From the NCBI GenBank assembly GCA_002633315.1, contig NWBN01000027.1, forward strand, positions 1 to 64,000: a DNA stretch of 64,000 bases. The letters run 5' to 3'. The notes under the pieces were generated by a model, which saw nothing but the letters and a program-made list of their open reading frames with translations, made no database searches and was not told the origin of the DNA. The stretch comes from Bacteroidales bacterium Phil6 (lineage in GTDB: Bacteria > Bacteroidota > Bacteroidia > Bacteroidales > F082). This document shows positions 25,735 to 34,584 of this stretch, piece by piece (positions within the stretch are counted from its first letter, which is position 1; every line of letters begins with the position of its first letter). The position numbers were made by a program, and so were the translations under genes.

Positions 25735-26586
25735 TCACTCTTCAAAAGAAATATACTCTTCGGGATTCAAAGCTATTCCATTATACCACAACTCAAAATG
25801 AAGATGAGGTCCTGAAGAAAGATTGCCACTGCCTCCTATTATAGATATAGCATCACCGGCCCTCACTATGTCACCCTCTTTTTTCAACAATGCCGCATTG
25901 TGTTTATATACTGATATAATATTATTATCATGTTGAATAACAATAACATAACCAACACCAACGCTCCAATCAGAATATATTACGGTACCATCGGAAACAG
26001 CCATTATCACCGCATCATTACGAGCCACTACATCTATCCCATAATGCTTTTGATGACTGCTATAATAATTAGTGATAACACCTTTAAGCGGAGGGAAAAA
26101 CGACAACATGTCGATATCTTTATTATCATGATTTCCTCCTCTAAATATATTAAATTGGGACTCCATCTCAAACTGCAATCTGAAAATACTGTCATATTTG
26201 GACTTCAAATATTTGGTTTCTGCCGTATTGCTGCCTACTACAGGTACATCTTCCATACTGTACACCTCATCATTTTCAATATCTTCATCATTCAATATTC
26301 TCTTGAGATTATACATATACTGTTCATTATTCCTAAGCACCGTTTCCAACGAGTCGGTTCTATAATTTATTTCATGAACAAGACTGTCAAGATTGTCATT
26401 AGGATTTTTATAAACAATATCTTTCATCGGTGTAAACTGTATCAAACATATTGTTCCAATCATCGATACCAATATCAAGCCTACACACAAATAAATCATA
26501 TATGGCAGGCGTATTTTTATAAACTTATGATTATCTGCCACTTCATTATAATCATCTGTCGTTTTATTATTGTTTTTTCTTCTCAC
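25735..26586 (-). CDS. M23 (LytM) peptidoglycan endopeptidase, membrane-anchored
   Basis: 283 residues. A basic N-terminus and one membrane helix (about 30-52) anchor it, a coiled-coil-like stalk follows, and the M23 domain spans about 160-283. Zinc ligands are visible: His181 and Asp185 in HYGID and the HLHFELW motif near 265, so it should be active. Such proteins cut peptide cross-links during growth or division. It is 56 nt upstream of rseP and 10 nt downstream of an acyltransferase on the same strand, within the dnaX-to-porP run. Confidence 0.92.
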   Translation of the reverse strand: MRRKNNNKTTDDYNEVADNHKFIKIRLPYMIYLCVGLILVSMIGTICLIQFTPMKDIVYKNPNDNLDSLVHEINYRTDSLETVLRNNEQYMYNLKRILNDEDIENDEVYSMEDVPVVGSNTAETKYLKSKYDSIFRLQFEMESQFNIFRGGNHDNKDIDMLSFFPPLKGVITNYYSSHQKHYGIDVVARNDAVIMAVSDGTVIYSDWSVGVGYVIVIQHDNNIISVYKHNAALLKKEGDIVRAGDAISIIGGSGNLSSGPHLHFELWYNGIALNPEEYISFEE

Positions 26587-26596
26587 TTTAATACTT

Positions 26597-27151
26597 TTAC
26601 AAATTAAACCTCTCAGGATATTTACCTTTCATCCCACGATAAAAATCCTCGATAATCTTAAAATCGGCATCAAAATCTCCTGAAGGATAAATTATAGGAC
26701 CGGTGCCGCATATTTTATTGCCAAAATCCATAAAACCAACAATAATAGGCACATTGGCTTTAAGTGCTATATAATAAAAACCTTTTTTCCAATGTTCGGT
26801 ACGTTTTCTTGTTCCTTCAGGTGTTATCACCACATTGAGTTCATCATATTTGCCAAACTGTTCTACTACGCTGCTCACCACATTGGATGCCCTGCTTCTG
26901 TCAACAGGTATGCCTCCGAGTTTTCTCAACAGCCAACCCAAACAGTCCGGCTTGAAAAATTCTTTTTTTACAAGAAAACGTACCGGACGCTCTATATACC
27001 AATAATAATAACGTCCGATAAAGAAATCTTCTATACTCGTATGCGGAGCTGCAATGGTAACACTTTTTTTGATGTCTTCCGGTATCTCTCCGACCATCTT
27101 CCAGCCTTTCAACTTCAACATCGTTTTTCCAAACCAACTCTTAAAACTCAT
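26597..27151 (-). CDS. PlsC-like glycerolipid acyltransferase
   Basis: 184 residues. It has the acyltransferase HX4D motif (His37...Asp42 in APHTSIEDFF) and the second block ITPEGTRKRTEHWKKGFYYIA. Proteins of this compact type are annotated as 1-acyl-glycerol-3-phosphate acyltransferases or ornithine/amino-lipid acyltransferases in Bacteroidota. It has no clear membrane helix and is shorter than classical PlsC. It lies between dnaX (18 nt) and the M23 gene (10 nt), so it is likely cotranscribed. The acyl acceptor is not determined. Confidence 0.85.
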   Translation of the reverse strand: MSFKSWFGKTMLKLKGWKMVGEIPEDIKKSVTIAAPHTSIEDFFIGRYYYWYIERPVRFLVKKEFFKPDCLGWLLRKLGGIPVDRSRASNVVSSVVEQFGKYDELNVVITPEGTRKRTEHWKKGFYYIALKANVPIIVGFMDFGNKICGTGPIIYPSGDFDADFKIIEDFYRGMKGKYPERFNL

Positions 27152-27168
27152 GCCTACACCTATTAATA

Positions 27169-28923
27169 TTAATAAACATCCAAATTCAACTTGTCGCGTA
27201 AATCTAAAAGATTAGGATTTTTTTCTGCCATCTTCTCAAATTTACTTCTGTCAGTATAAGGCACTTCTTCATGTTTCTGTTCTTCTACATGTTCAATCAA
27301 AGTAAACTGATTGTTGTTCAACCCTTTTCGTAAATAATCCCGTAATGCTGACATTCCTTGCAAATCATTTACAACCAATGTGTTATCTATAGTAAAATGG
27401 ATCTCGAAAGGTGCCACGAGAGTTATCTTGGATCTAACAATACCGGCAACAAATGCCGACATACGTAACTTGTTCTCACTGACAAAACGTTGCCATAAAT
27501 CCTGTACCTGTTCAACAGTAAAAGGATTTGTCATTACAATCTCCTTATGTTCAGGTTCTTTCTCTTTTTTTTCTGTAGATGATATCGACACCGAGAACAT
27601 ACTGCCAGACCTTGACACTTTTGTATCGTCATATTTTTGTGCCTGTTGCTGCGGCTGCAGGGGTTGTTGTACTGCAGATTGCTGCGGCTGTATATGTTGC
27701 TGTTGACCTGCAGGTTGCTGCGGATTTACATGCTGTTGTTGCGGTTGCATTAATTGTTGTTGCGGTTGCGTGTTCTGCTGTTGACCTGCATATTGTTGTG
27801 GTTGCACCTGTCTCTGCTGTGCCATTTGTCTCTGCGTCGCATAACACATTTTCAACAAACATATCTCTATATGCAATCTCTTGTTATTTGAACTCTTAAA
27901 ATCTATATCACACTGATTAGCAAGGTCTAATGATTTAAGAAGGAACCATTCCCCGGCCAATTTGGCTTGTGTAATGTAACGCTGTTTCAGCTGTTGCCCT
28001 ACTTCCATCAAATCTGCGACAGCGGCATTTCTGCCCAACAACAGATTACGGAAATGTGTCGAAAGTCCCTGAATGAAATTTTGTGCATCGAACCCTTTAT
28101 CTATCACTTCATCAAGTAACAAAAGCACAGCATTGGAATCACTTCTCAAAATATTGTCTGTCATTTGAAAATAATATTCATAATCAAGGACATTGAGATT
28201 TGCAATTACGTCATGGTAAGTAATATTCTTACCGGAAAAACTCACCATTTGGTCGAAAATAGACAAAGCATCACGAAGAGCACCGTCGGCTTTCTGCGCC
28301 ACAATGTTAAGAGCTTCTTCCTCAACCGTAATACCCTCTTTTGATGCAATGTTTTGCAAATGTTTCGTTATATCTTCTACAGTAATTCTCTTGAAGTCAA
28401 ATATCTGACAACGTGACAAAATTGTGGGTATGATTTTATGTTTCTCTGTCGTTGCGAGGATGAATTTAGCATACGCCGGAGGTTCTTCCAAAGTTTTAAG
28501 GAAAGCATTGAAAGCCGCCTGCGACAACATGTGCACCTCATCGATTATATAAACCTTATATTCACCTGTCTGAGGCGGGATGCGAACCTGCTCCACAAGA
28601 TTTCTGATATCATCTACAGAGTTGTTGGACGCTGCATCCAACTCATATACATTGAAAGAAGCCGAGTTGTTGAAACTCCTGCATGATTCGCACTCATTAC
28701 ATGCTTCAAAATCTTCGGTACGATTGGTACAGTTAATGGTCTTTGCCATAATTCTCGCACACGTCGTCTTACCTACACCTCTCGGTCCACAAAACAAAAA
28801 AGCTTGTGCTAATGTATTGGTTTTTATAGCATTTTTTAATGTTGACGTAATTGCTCCTTGTCCTACCACACTATCGAAAGTCGAAGGCCTGTATTTACGT
28901 GCCGATACAATAAAATTATCCAT
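27169..28923 (-). CDS. dnaX: DNA polymerase III subunit gamma/tau
   Basis: 584 residues from MDNFIVSARKYRP. The clamp-loader ATPase that opens the beta clamp. Walker A is GPRGVGKTTCARI, the four zinc cysteines lie in CTNRTEDFEACNECESC, Walker B is VYIIDEVHML and the sensor stretch is LATTEKHKI. The C-terminal third contains a low-complexity Gln/Pro linker (QPQQQ-type repeats, about 390-450) before a final globular part. An ATG 16 codons upstream is in frame but lies before the probable promoter (28945-28952), so I place the start here. I see no slippage signal for a separate gamma form. Confidence 0.95.
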   Translation of the reverse strand: MDNFIVSARKYRPSTFDSVVGQGAITSTLKNAIKTNTLAQAFLFCGPRGVGKTTCARIMAKTINCTNRTEDFEACNECESCRSFNNSASFNVYELDAASNNSVDDIRNLVEQVRIPPQTGEYKVYIIDEVHMLSQAAFNAFLKTLEEPPAYAKFILATTEKHKIIPTILSRCQIFDFKRITVEDITKHLQNIASKEGITVEEEALNIVAQKADGALRDALSIFDQMVSFSGKNITYHDVIANLNVLDYEYYFQMTDNILRSDSNAVLLLLDEVIDKGFDAQNFIQGLSTHFRNLLLGRNAAVADLMEVGQQLKQRYITQAKLAGEWFLLKSLDLANQCDIDFKSSNNKRLHIEICLLKMCYATQRQMAQQRQVQPQQYAGQQQNTQPQQQLMQPQQQHVNPQQPAGQQQHIQPQQSAVQQPLQPQQQAQKYDDTKVSRSGSMFSVSISSTEKKEKEPEHKEIVMTNPFTVEQVQDLWQRFVSENKLRMSAFVAGIVRSKITLVAPFEIHFTIDNTLVVNDLQGMSALRDYLRKGLNNNQFTLIEHVEEQKHEEVPYTDRSKFEKMAEKNPNLLDLRDKLNLDVY

Positions 28924-29233
28924 TAATTCATCATTTTGCCGCTGTAAAGTTACAAGTTTTTTTTTAAACAAACGCCCTTTTCTTTTATATTATCCACCAA
29001 ATAATTAAGGTAAACATACGTCTATTCTGCTCGACTAACGAAAAAAATCCATAAAAAAGTCAATAATTATCAGTCAATCTAAATATTAAACAACATAATG
29101 GCAGATGACTATTACGATTTTTTCAAAAAATCACTAAAGTAAAAGTCTAAATGCTTATCTTTGCAAGTTCAGAATAATGTGATAAAATATTTGACGAAAA
29201 AACGAGTTATTAGGATAACCAAATATCGATAAA
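28924..29233. other. Divergent promoter region between dnaX and porW
   Basis: 310 nt with a near-consensus -7 box TAACTTTA for dnaX on the minus strand (28945-28952) and TATCTTTG for porW on the plus strand (29156-29163). Nothing else is evident. Confidence 0.5.
29156..29163 (+). promoter_or_regulatory. -7 box of porW
   Basis: TATCTTTG, perfect match to TAnnTTTG, about 71 nt upstream of the porW GTG start. Confidence 0.55.
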
Positions 29234-31924
29234 GTGTCTAAACTTAGAAAGATAAATATATTTAAGATTACTGCCTTAGCATTATTAATATTAATGGCAG
29301 CATCATGTTCCACAAAAAAGAACAAATGGAACAGAAGAGTTTATCATAACCTCACAAGTCATTACAATGTATGGTGGAACGGCAATCAAAGCATAAAAGA
29401 AGGAGAGAAATCATTAAGTGAAGCTGTCAAAGACGACTACACTGATATCTTGCCTGTTTTCAATTATGGTACAAAAGAAAATGCTCTGTCTTTGAATTCC
29501 AACATGGACAGAGCCATTGAAAAATCTGCCGTGTGCATACAAAGGCATTCTATGAATTTCAACGGTAAAGAATATGTCAAATGGATAGATGATGCATTTC
29601 TGATGATGGGACAAGCCCATTTTTACAAACAGGATTATGTTCCCGCACGTCGTACGTTTGACTTTATTTCCAATAAATATCGAGGCAACAACATTACTCA
29701 TACCTCAAATCTATGGCTGGCAAAAACTTACATAGAAACAGAACAATATCAGAAAGCCGAAGCCCTGCTTCAGAATCTGACAGTTGCATCGACAAACAAC
29801 AACATGCCCAAATATGTCAAAACCAATTTGGATTTAGTACTTGCCGATTATTACATCTCTACTGAAAGAGAAAATGATGCTGTCAAATATCTAAAAAGTG
29901 CTTTGCTGACAGCTAAAAACCGTACCGTCAAGACAAGAGTTATGTTCATTTTGGGACAGATATATGCCAAACAGAATGACAACGAACGCGCTGTAGAACA
30001 ATTCGAGAATGTAATAAAACGTCACCCCAATTACGAAATGGCATTCGAATCACGCATGTATATAGCCAAATGTTATAATACCAATGACACTGCCGTCATC
30101 ATGAAGATGTTCAGAAAAATGCTCAATGATGCAAACAACATCGAATATCACGACAGGATATACTTCGCCATGCATGAAGTGGCTCTGAAAAACGGCAATG
30201 AGCCTTTTGCTATTGAATGTCTCAAAAAATCTGTTGCAAGCAGCCGTGACAATAACAATCAGAAGATAAAATCATTTCTCACCGCTGCCACCATGTTATT
30301 CGATAATAGTGATTATGTCCTGTCACAAGCCTATTACGATACTGCAGTAATGTCTATGGACCGCACTTACGAAGGATATGACAGCCTGCTCAACCTGACA
30401 GTCGTGCTCAGCGAACTTGTAGAAAATCTCGTGACATATCAATTACAGGACAGCCTTTTACGTCTTGCCGACATGGATTCTTTACAAAGAAACATCATAA
30501 TTGACAAGTTGATAGAAGACTACAAAGCTGAACAGAAACGTCTGGAAGAAGAAAAAGCACTAAAAGAACAATTGGCTCTTTTAGGTCAAGACGAGGCTCC
30601 TAAACAAGACTATTCCATCGGTGCCGATGCTGCCGGATGGTATTACTACAACAACTCAGCCGTCATACGAGGTCAATCCGAATTTAGAAAGAAATGGAGC
30701 AACAGAACCTTGGAAGACTTCTGGTTCATTAGCAACAAGCAAAGCATGCAGAAAGAAGAAGACATACCTGAACTGACAGAAGAGGAACTCGCCAATCTTA
30801 CCGAGGAAGAAATCGCTGAACTTAAAGAAAAGGGCTTGTTAAACGAAAAAGACCCGGGGGATACCATACAATATACCGAGACAGACCGTGAATTCTATCT
30901 CAAACAAATACCTTTTACACAGGAAGCTAAGGATGAGGCTAATGCCCTGATAGCCCAAGCTTTGAACAATATTGGTTATATTTATTATGACAACATAGAA
31001 GACTACCAACGCTCCATCGAGGCTTATACGGAACTTAACGAACGTTATCCCGAAAACGAGAACGAACTGCCTTCCTGGTACTATCTTTACAAGATGTATT
31101 ACGAACGTAATGAAAAACAGCAGTCAGAACATTATAAAAACCAGATTCTGCTGAAATATCCGGATTCCAACCAGGCCAAAATCATCATGGACCCGGAATA
31201 TTTCATCAAAGAGGCAGAAATGGGGGCACAAGCTTCTCAGTTTTATGCAAGAACTTTCGATGCATACAAAAACGGACAATACCAACGTGTGAGAATGAAT
31301 GTGGAACGTGCCCGCGAACTTTATGCAAACGATACTGCATTAATGCCGCGCTTCGAGTTCCTCGATGCCATTTCATTGGGTTATCTCGAAGTTGTTGACT
31401 CCATGGCTGTTGCATTGTACCGCTTGGTGAACACTTATCCTCAAAGCAGCATTAAACCTCATGCCATGGAAGTGCTCCTCAAAGCCAATGACATGTATAA
31501 CCTCGGACTCAACATAGAAAGTGCCAGACCAAAAGACAATACGGAAAAAGAAGAGGAATCTCCTTATACCTATAATCCCAATGAAACACATTATGTGATG
31601 GTGATTGCTCAAACCAGGGTGAGAATCAATCCTTTGAAGGTTCGTATGACTGATTTCAACAAAAATAATTTCCGTATGTTGCAATTAGAAGTCAAAAGCG
31701 TGATGCTAAACAAGCAACAATCCATCATTACGATAGAAAAATTCGACAATGTACAGGCTGCCAAAGATTATATCACCTCACTGTTCCTGACAGACTATGT
31801 CTTCGGCGGCATCAATCAGGATGATTATCAGATAGTGCCGATATCTATTTCCAACTACCCAATCTTCTATCAACAGAAAGATGTGGAAGGTTATTTCAAA
31901 TTCTGGAACAAGAACAACAAATAA
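29234..31924 (+). CDS. porW: T9SS TPR lipoprotein PorW/SprE
   Basis: 896 residues from a GTG start; the next in-frame ATG lies inside the lipobox (LMAASC, Cys25), so GTG is needed for the signal peptide. The start of the mature protein, CSTKKNKWNRRVYHNLTSHYNVWWNG, is the hallmark of the PorW/SprE family, whose members bridge the PorKN ring and the outer-membrane translocon. TPR-like helix pairs fill about 100-420 and 560-760. An acidic charged stretch (PELTEEELANLTEEEI) lies in between. It is about 5 kb from porP on the opposite strand, keeping most T9SS core genes together. Confidence 0.9.
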   Translation: MSKLRKINIFKITALALLILMAASCSTKKNKWNRRVYHNLTSHYNVWWNGNQSIKEGEKSLSEAVKDDYTDILPVFNYGTKENALSLNSNMDRAIEKSAVCIQRHSMNFNGKEYVKWIDDAFLMMGQAHFYKQDYVPARRTFDFISNKYRGNNITHTSNLWLAKTYIETEQYQKAEALLQNLTVASTNNNMPKYVKTNLDLVLADYYISTERENDAVKYLKSALLTAKNRTVKTRVMFILGQIYAKQNDNERAVEQFENVIKRHPNYEMAFESRMYIAKCYNTNDTAVIMKMFRKMLNDANNIEYHDRIYFAMHEVALKNGNEPFAIECLKKSVASSRDNNNQKIKSFLTAATMLFDNSDYVLSQAYYDTAVMSMDRTYEGYDSLLNLTVVLSELVENLVTYQLQDSLLRLADMDSLQRNIIIDKLIEDYKAEQKRLEEEKALKEQLALLGQDEAPKQDYSIGADAAGWYYYNNSAVIRGQSEFRKKWSNRTLEDFWFISNKQSMQKEEDIPELTEEELANLTEEEIAELKEKGLLNEKDPGDTIQYTETDREFYLKQIPFTQEAKDEANALIAQALNNIGYIYYDNIEDYQRSIEAYTELNERYPENENELPSWYYLYKMYYERNEKQQSEHYKNQILLKYPDSNQAKIIMDPEYFIKEAEMGAQASQFYARTFDAYKNGQYQRVRMNVERARELYANDTALMPRFEFLDAISLGYLEVVDSMAVALYRLVNTYPQSSIKPHAMEVLLKANDMYNLGLNIESARPKDNTEKEEESPYTYNPNETHYVMVIAQTRVRINPLKVRMTDFNKNNFRMLQLEVKSVMLNKQQSIITIEKFDNVQAAKDYITSLFLTDYVFGGINQDDYQIVPISISNYPIFYQQKDVEGYFKFWNKNNK

Positions 31925-31939
31925 GCAAATAAACGTAAC

Positions 31940-32326
31940 ATGATGAAACAGAAGAGCGTAATACATTATCAATTGACATTGTGTTGTTTAGTAATTGTTC
32001 TTGCTGCACTTACATTGTTGTTAAAGCCTTATATAACGGCTTGGTTGACACCATTATGGCTTTATCAGCTCTTCTTTTTCTTCTGTATCAACTTGATCAT
32101 CTATCATCTCACACAAAAAAAGATGCAGGGTGACGCCGCCAAATTTGCCAACTTCTACATGATATTGACGGTAACCAAACTCGTATTGTTTTTGTCAATA
32201 ATTCTTATTTACGCCTTCAGTTTTCCTGAGGACGCTAAGAGATTTATAATATCATTTTTAGGATATTACATCTGTTTCATGGTGTTCAATATCATCAATT
32301 TCGTTAAAATGAAGAAAAATGGATAA
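31940..32326 (+). CDS. Small integral membrane protein, four predicted helices
   Basis: 128 residues with hydrophobic segments at about 10-28, 36-57, 70-92 and 98-118 and a basic C-terminus (MKKNG). I recognise no family with certainty. The layout resembles AtpI-like or other short 4-TM proteins, but no ATP synthase gene is nearby. It lies 15 nt after porW and overlaps folE by 8 nt, so it is in the same transcript. A T9SS-related role would be a guess from position. Confidence 0.75.
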   Translation: MMKQKSVIHYQLTLCCLVIVLAALTLLLKPYITAWLTPLWLYQLFFFFCINLIIYHLTQKKMQGDAAKFANFYMILTVTKLVLFLSIILIYAFSFPEDAKRFIISFLGYYICFMVFNIINFVKMKKNG

Positions 32327-32930
32327 TGAGATTATAGGATATGAGAAGATAGAGAAATTCAATCCTGAGAAACTTGTGAAGTTACAGGAACATTATAAAG
32401 CCATCCTTGACTTGCTTGGAGAGGATACAGAACGAGAAGGATTATTGAAGACCCCGTTGCGTGTTGCCAAATCCATGCAATTTCTGACACAAGGATATTT
32501 TATGGATCCCATGGAGATACTATTGTCGGCTCGTTTTAAGGAAAACTATAGACAAATGGTGATTGTCAAGGACATAGAATTATTCTCTTTATGTGAGCAT
32601 CACATGATACCTTTTATTGGAAAGGCTCATGTTGCATATATACCCAACGGTTATATAACAGGACTGAGTAAAATTGCACGAGTGGTAGAAGCGTATTCTC
32701 GCCGGTTACAGGTACAGGAACGTCTTACCACACAAATTAAAGACGCCATCAACGAGGCTTTACATCCTCTCGGCGTGGCTGTCGTAATTGAGGCACGACA
32801 TTTGTGTATGTGTATGCGAGGTGTGCAGAAACAAAATTCTGTCACTACAACAAGTGACTTCGTGGGTGCCTTCGAAAGAGAAAAGACACGCTCGGAGTTC
32901 TTCCAACTGATAGGAACAAACTTACATTAA
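32319..32930 (+). CDS. folE: GTP cyclohydrolase I
   Basis: 203 residues. Converts GTP to dihydroneopterin triphosphate, the first step of folate synthesis. The zinc ligands are the Cys and His of LCEHHMIPF and the Cys of HLCMCMRGV, and [21 protein letters not shown] is the conserved helix. The length and motifs fit the class IA enzyme. It overlaps the preceding membrane-protein gene by 8 nt and ends 7 nt before a BI-1 family gene. Confidence 0.96.
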   Translation: MDNEIIGYEKIEKFNPEKLVKLQEHYKAILDLLGEDTEREGLLKTPLRVAKSMQFLTQGYFMDPMEILLSARFKENYRQMVIVKDIELFSLCEHHMIPFIGKAHVAYIPNGYITGLSKIARVVEAYSRRLQVQERLTTQIKDAINEALHPLGVAVVIEARHLCMCMRGVQKQNSVTTTSDFVGAFEREKTRSEFFQLIGTNLH

Positions 32931-32937
32931 ATAAACT

Positions 32938-33672
32938 ATGGATCAATTAGAAAACAACTTCAATTTAGAACAAAAAATGCCAAAGGCATTGCCAAGAACA
33001 TTCGTTTCCAACGTATTCTTATGGATGTTTGCAGCATTGGGAATAACAGCTTTCGTTGCATATATCTTCGGTACCAATCCTTCATTGTTAAGTACGTTGA
33101 TAACTGTAACTCCTACAGGAGAAAGTAAAATCAACATATTGGGATGGATTTCCATATTCGCACCATTCATAATAGTATTGGTTATGACTATGAGAGTAAA
33201 CAAAATGAGCCTGAGTTCCATGGTACTTCTTTATGTATTGTATTCAGTGCTGATGGGATTAAGTCTCAGTTTCATCTTTGTGATATATACGCAGGCATCC
33301 ATTTTCAAGACTTTCATCATTACTTCAGCCATGTTCGGCACAATGGCAATAGTGGGATATACCACAAAGACCGATCTAACCAAATTAGGCTCTTTCTTAT
33401 TAATGGCTCTTATTGGTATCATTATAGCCACTCTCATTAATATGTTCACTCGAAGTTCACAACTTGACTTCATTATCAGCATCATAGGAGTTATAATCTT
33501 CACTGGTCTAACTGCTTATGACGTACAAAAAATAAAAAGAATAGGTGAGAGCGGAATGTTGGAAGGTGACATGATGGCGAAAATCACTATTCATGCCGCA
33601 TTGAGCCTGTATTTGGATTTTATCAATTTATTCTTGTATTTACTTAGATTTTTCGGAAACAGCAGAGATTAA
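32938..33672 (+). CDS. Bax inhibitor-1/YccA family membrane protein
   Basis: 244 residues with seven hydrophobic helices. The family-typical parts are the N-terminal FVSNVFLWMFAALGITAFVAY, the middle IVGYTTKTDLTKLG and the C-terminal GLTAYDVQKIK...LSLYLDFINLFLYLLRF. Bacterial members are pH-gated calcium leak channels (B. subtilis YetJ) or interact with FtsH (E. coli YccA). It lies 3 nt before fabD in a plus-strand run. Confidence 0.93.
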   Translation: MDQLENNFNLEQKMPKALPRTFVSNVFLWMFAALGITAFVAYIFGTNPSLLSTLITVTPTGESKINILGWISIFAPFIIVLVMTMRVNKMSLSSMVLLYVLYSVLMGLSLSFIFVIYTQASIFKTFIITSAMFGTMAIVGYTTKTDLTKLGSFLLMALIGIIIATLINMFTRSSQLDFIISIIGVIIFTGLTAYDVQKIKRIGESGMLEGDMMAKITIHAALSLYLDFINLFLYLLRFFGNSRD

Positions 33673-33675
33673 AAT

Positions 33676-34584
33676 ATGAGCAATATGAAAGCATTTGTAT
33701 TCCCGGGACAAGGTGCCCAATTTGTAGGTATGGGCAAGGACCTTTATGACAACTTCTCAAAGGCCAAGGATATGTTTAACAAGGCAAATGATATCCTTAA
33801 ATTCAAAATTACGGATGTCATGTTCGAAGGCACCGACGAGGATTTACGTCAAACCAAAGTGACACAACCGGCTATTTTCTTGCATTCTGTCATTTTGGCA
33901 TTTATGTTGGGTGAAAGATTTAATCCTGACATGGTGGCAGGTCACTCTTTGGGAGAGTTTTCCGCATTAGTGGCAAATAAAACCATAAGTTTTGAGGACG
34001 GTCTCCGTTTAGTCAACGACAGAGCCAAAGCAATGCAAAAAGCTTGTGAAGCTAATCCGGGCACCATGGCTGCAGTGTTAGGCCTCGACAATGCCACTGT
34101 CAACAGAATATGTGAATCGGTAAAAGACGAGATAGTAGTTCCTGCCAACTATAACACCATAGGACAAATCGTAATCTCCGGTTCAATAGAGGGAGTCAGA
34201 ATAGCAGGGGAAAAACTAAAGGATGCAGGAGCCAAACGTGTCGTACCTTTGGCAGTAGGCGGTGCTTTCCACAGCCCTTTGATGGAACCGGCAAGATTGG
34301 AATTGTCTGACGCAATAAAACGTACAAAATTTAATAAAGGTATATGCCCTATATATCAAAATGTTACAGGTCAGGCTGTCAATGACCCGGAAATCATAAA
34401 AACAAATCTCATTGCACAATTGACTTCTCCTGTATTTTGGACTCAGACCATGGAGAATATGATAGCCAACGGTTTGAAATCAGTGGTCGAAGTGGGGCCG
34501 GGCACTGTGCTGCAGGGGTTGTTTAAAAAATTAAATAAGAGTAATATTGAACTGTCAAGTGCTACAATAACTGATGAACAGTAA
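33676..34584 (+). CDS. fabD: Malonyl-CoA:ACP transacylase
   Basis: 302 residues. Transfers malonyl from CoA to acyl carrier protein for fatty-acid synthesis. FVFPGQGAQFVGMG opens the protein, the nucleophile Ser is in GHSLGEFSAL, and the catalytic His is in GGAFHSPLM. VEVGPGTVLQGL is near the end. It overlaps the following protease gene by 11 nt. Other fab genes are not in the window. Confidence 0.96.
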   Translation: MSNMKAFVFPGQGAQFVGMGKDLYDNFSKAKDMFNKANDILKFKITDVMFEGTDEDLRQTKVTQPAIFLHSVILAFMLGERFNPDMVAGHSLGEFSALVANKTISFEDGLRLVNDRAKAMQKACEANPGTMAAVLGLDNATVNRICESVKDEIVVPANYNTIGQIVISGSIEGVRIAGEKLKDAGAKRVVPLAVGGAFHSPLMEPARLELSDAIKRTKFNKGICPIYQNVTGQAVNDPEIIKTNLIAQLTSPVFWTQTMENMIANGLKSVVEVGPGTVLQGLFKKLNKSNIELSSATITDEQ

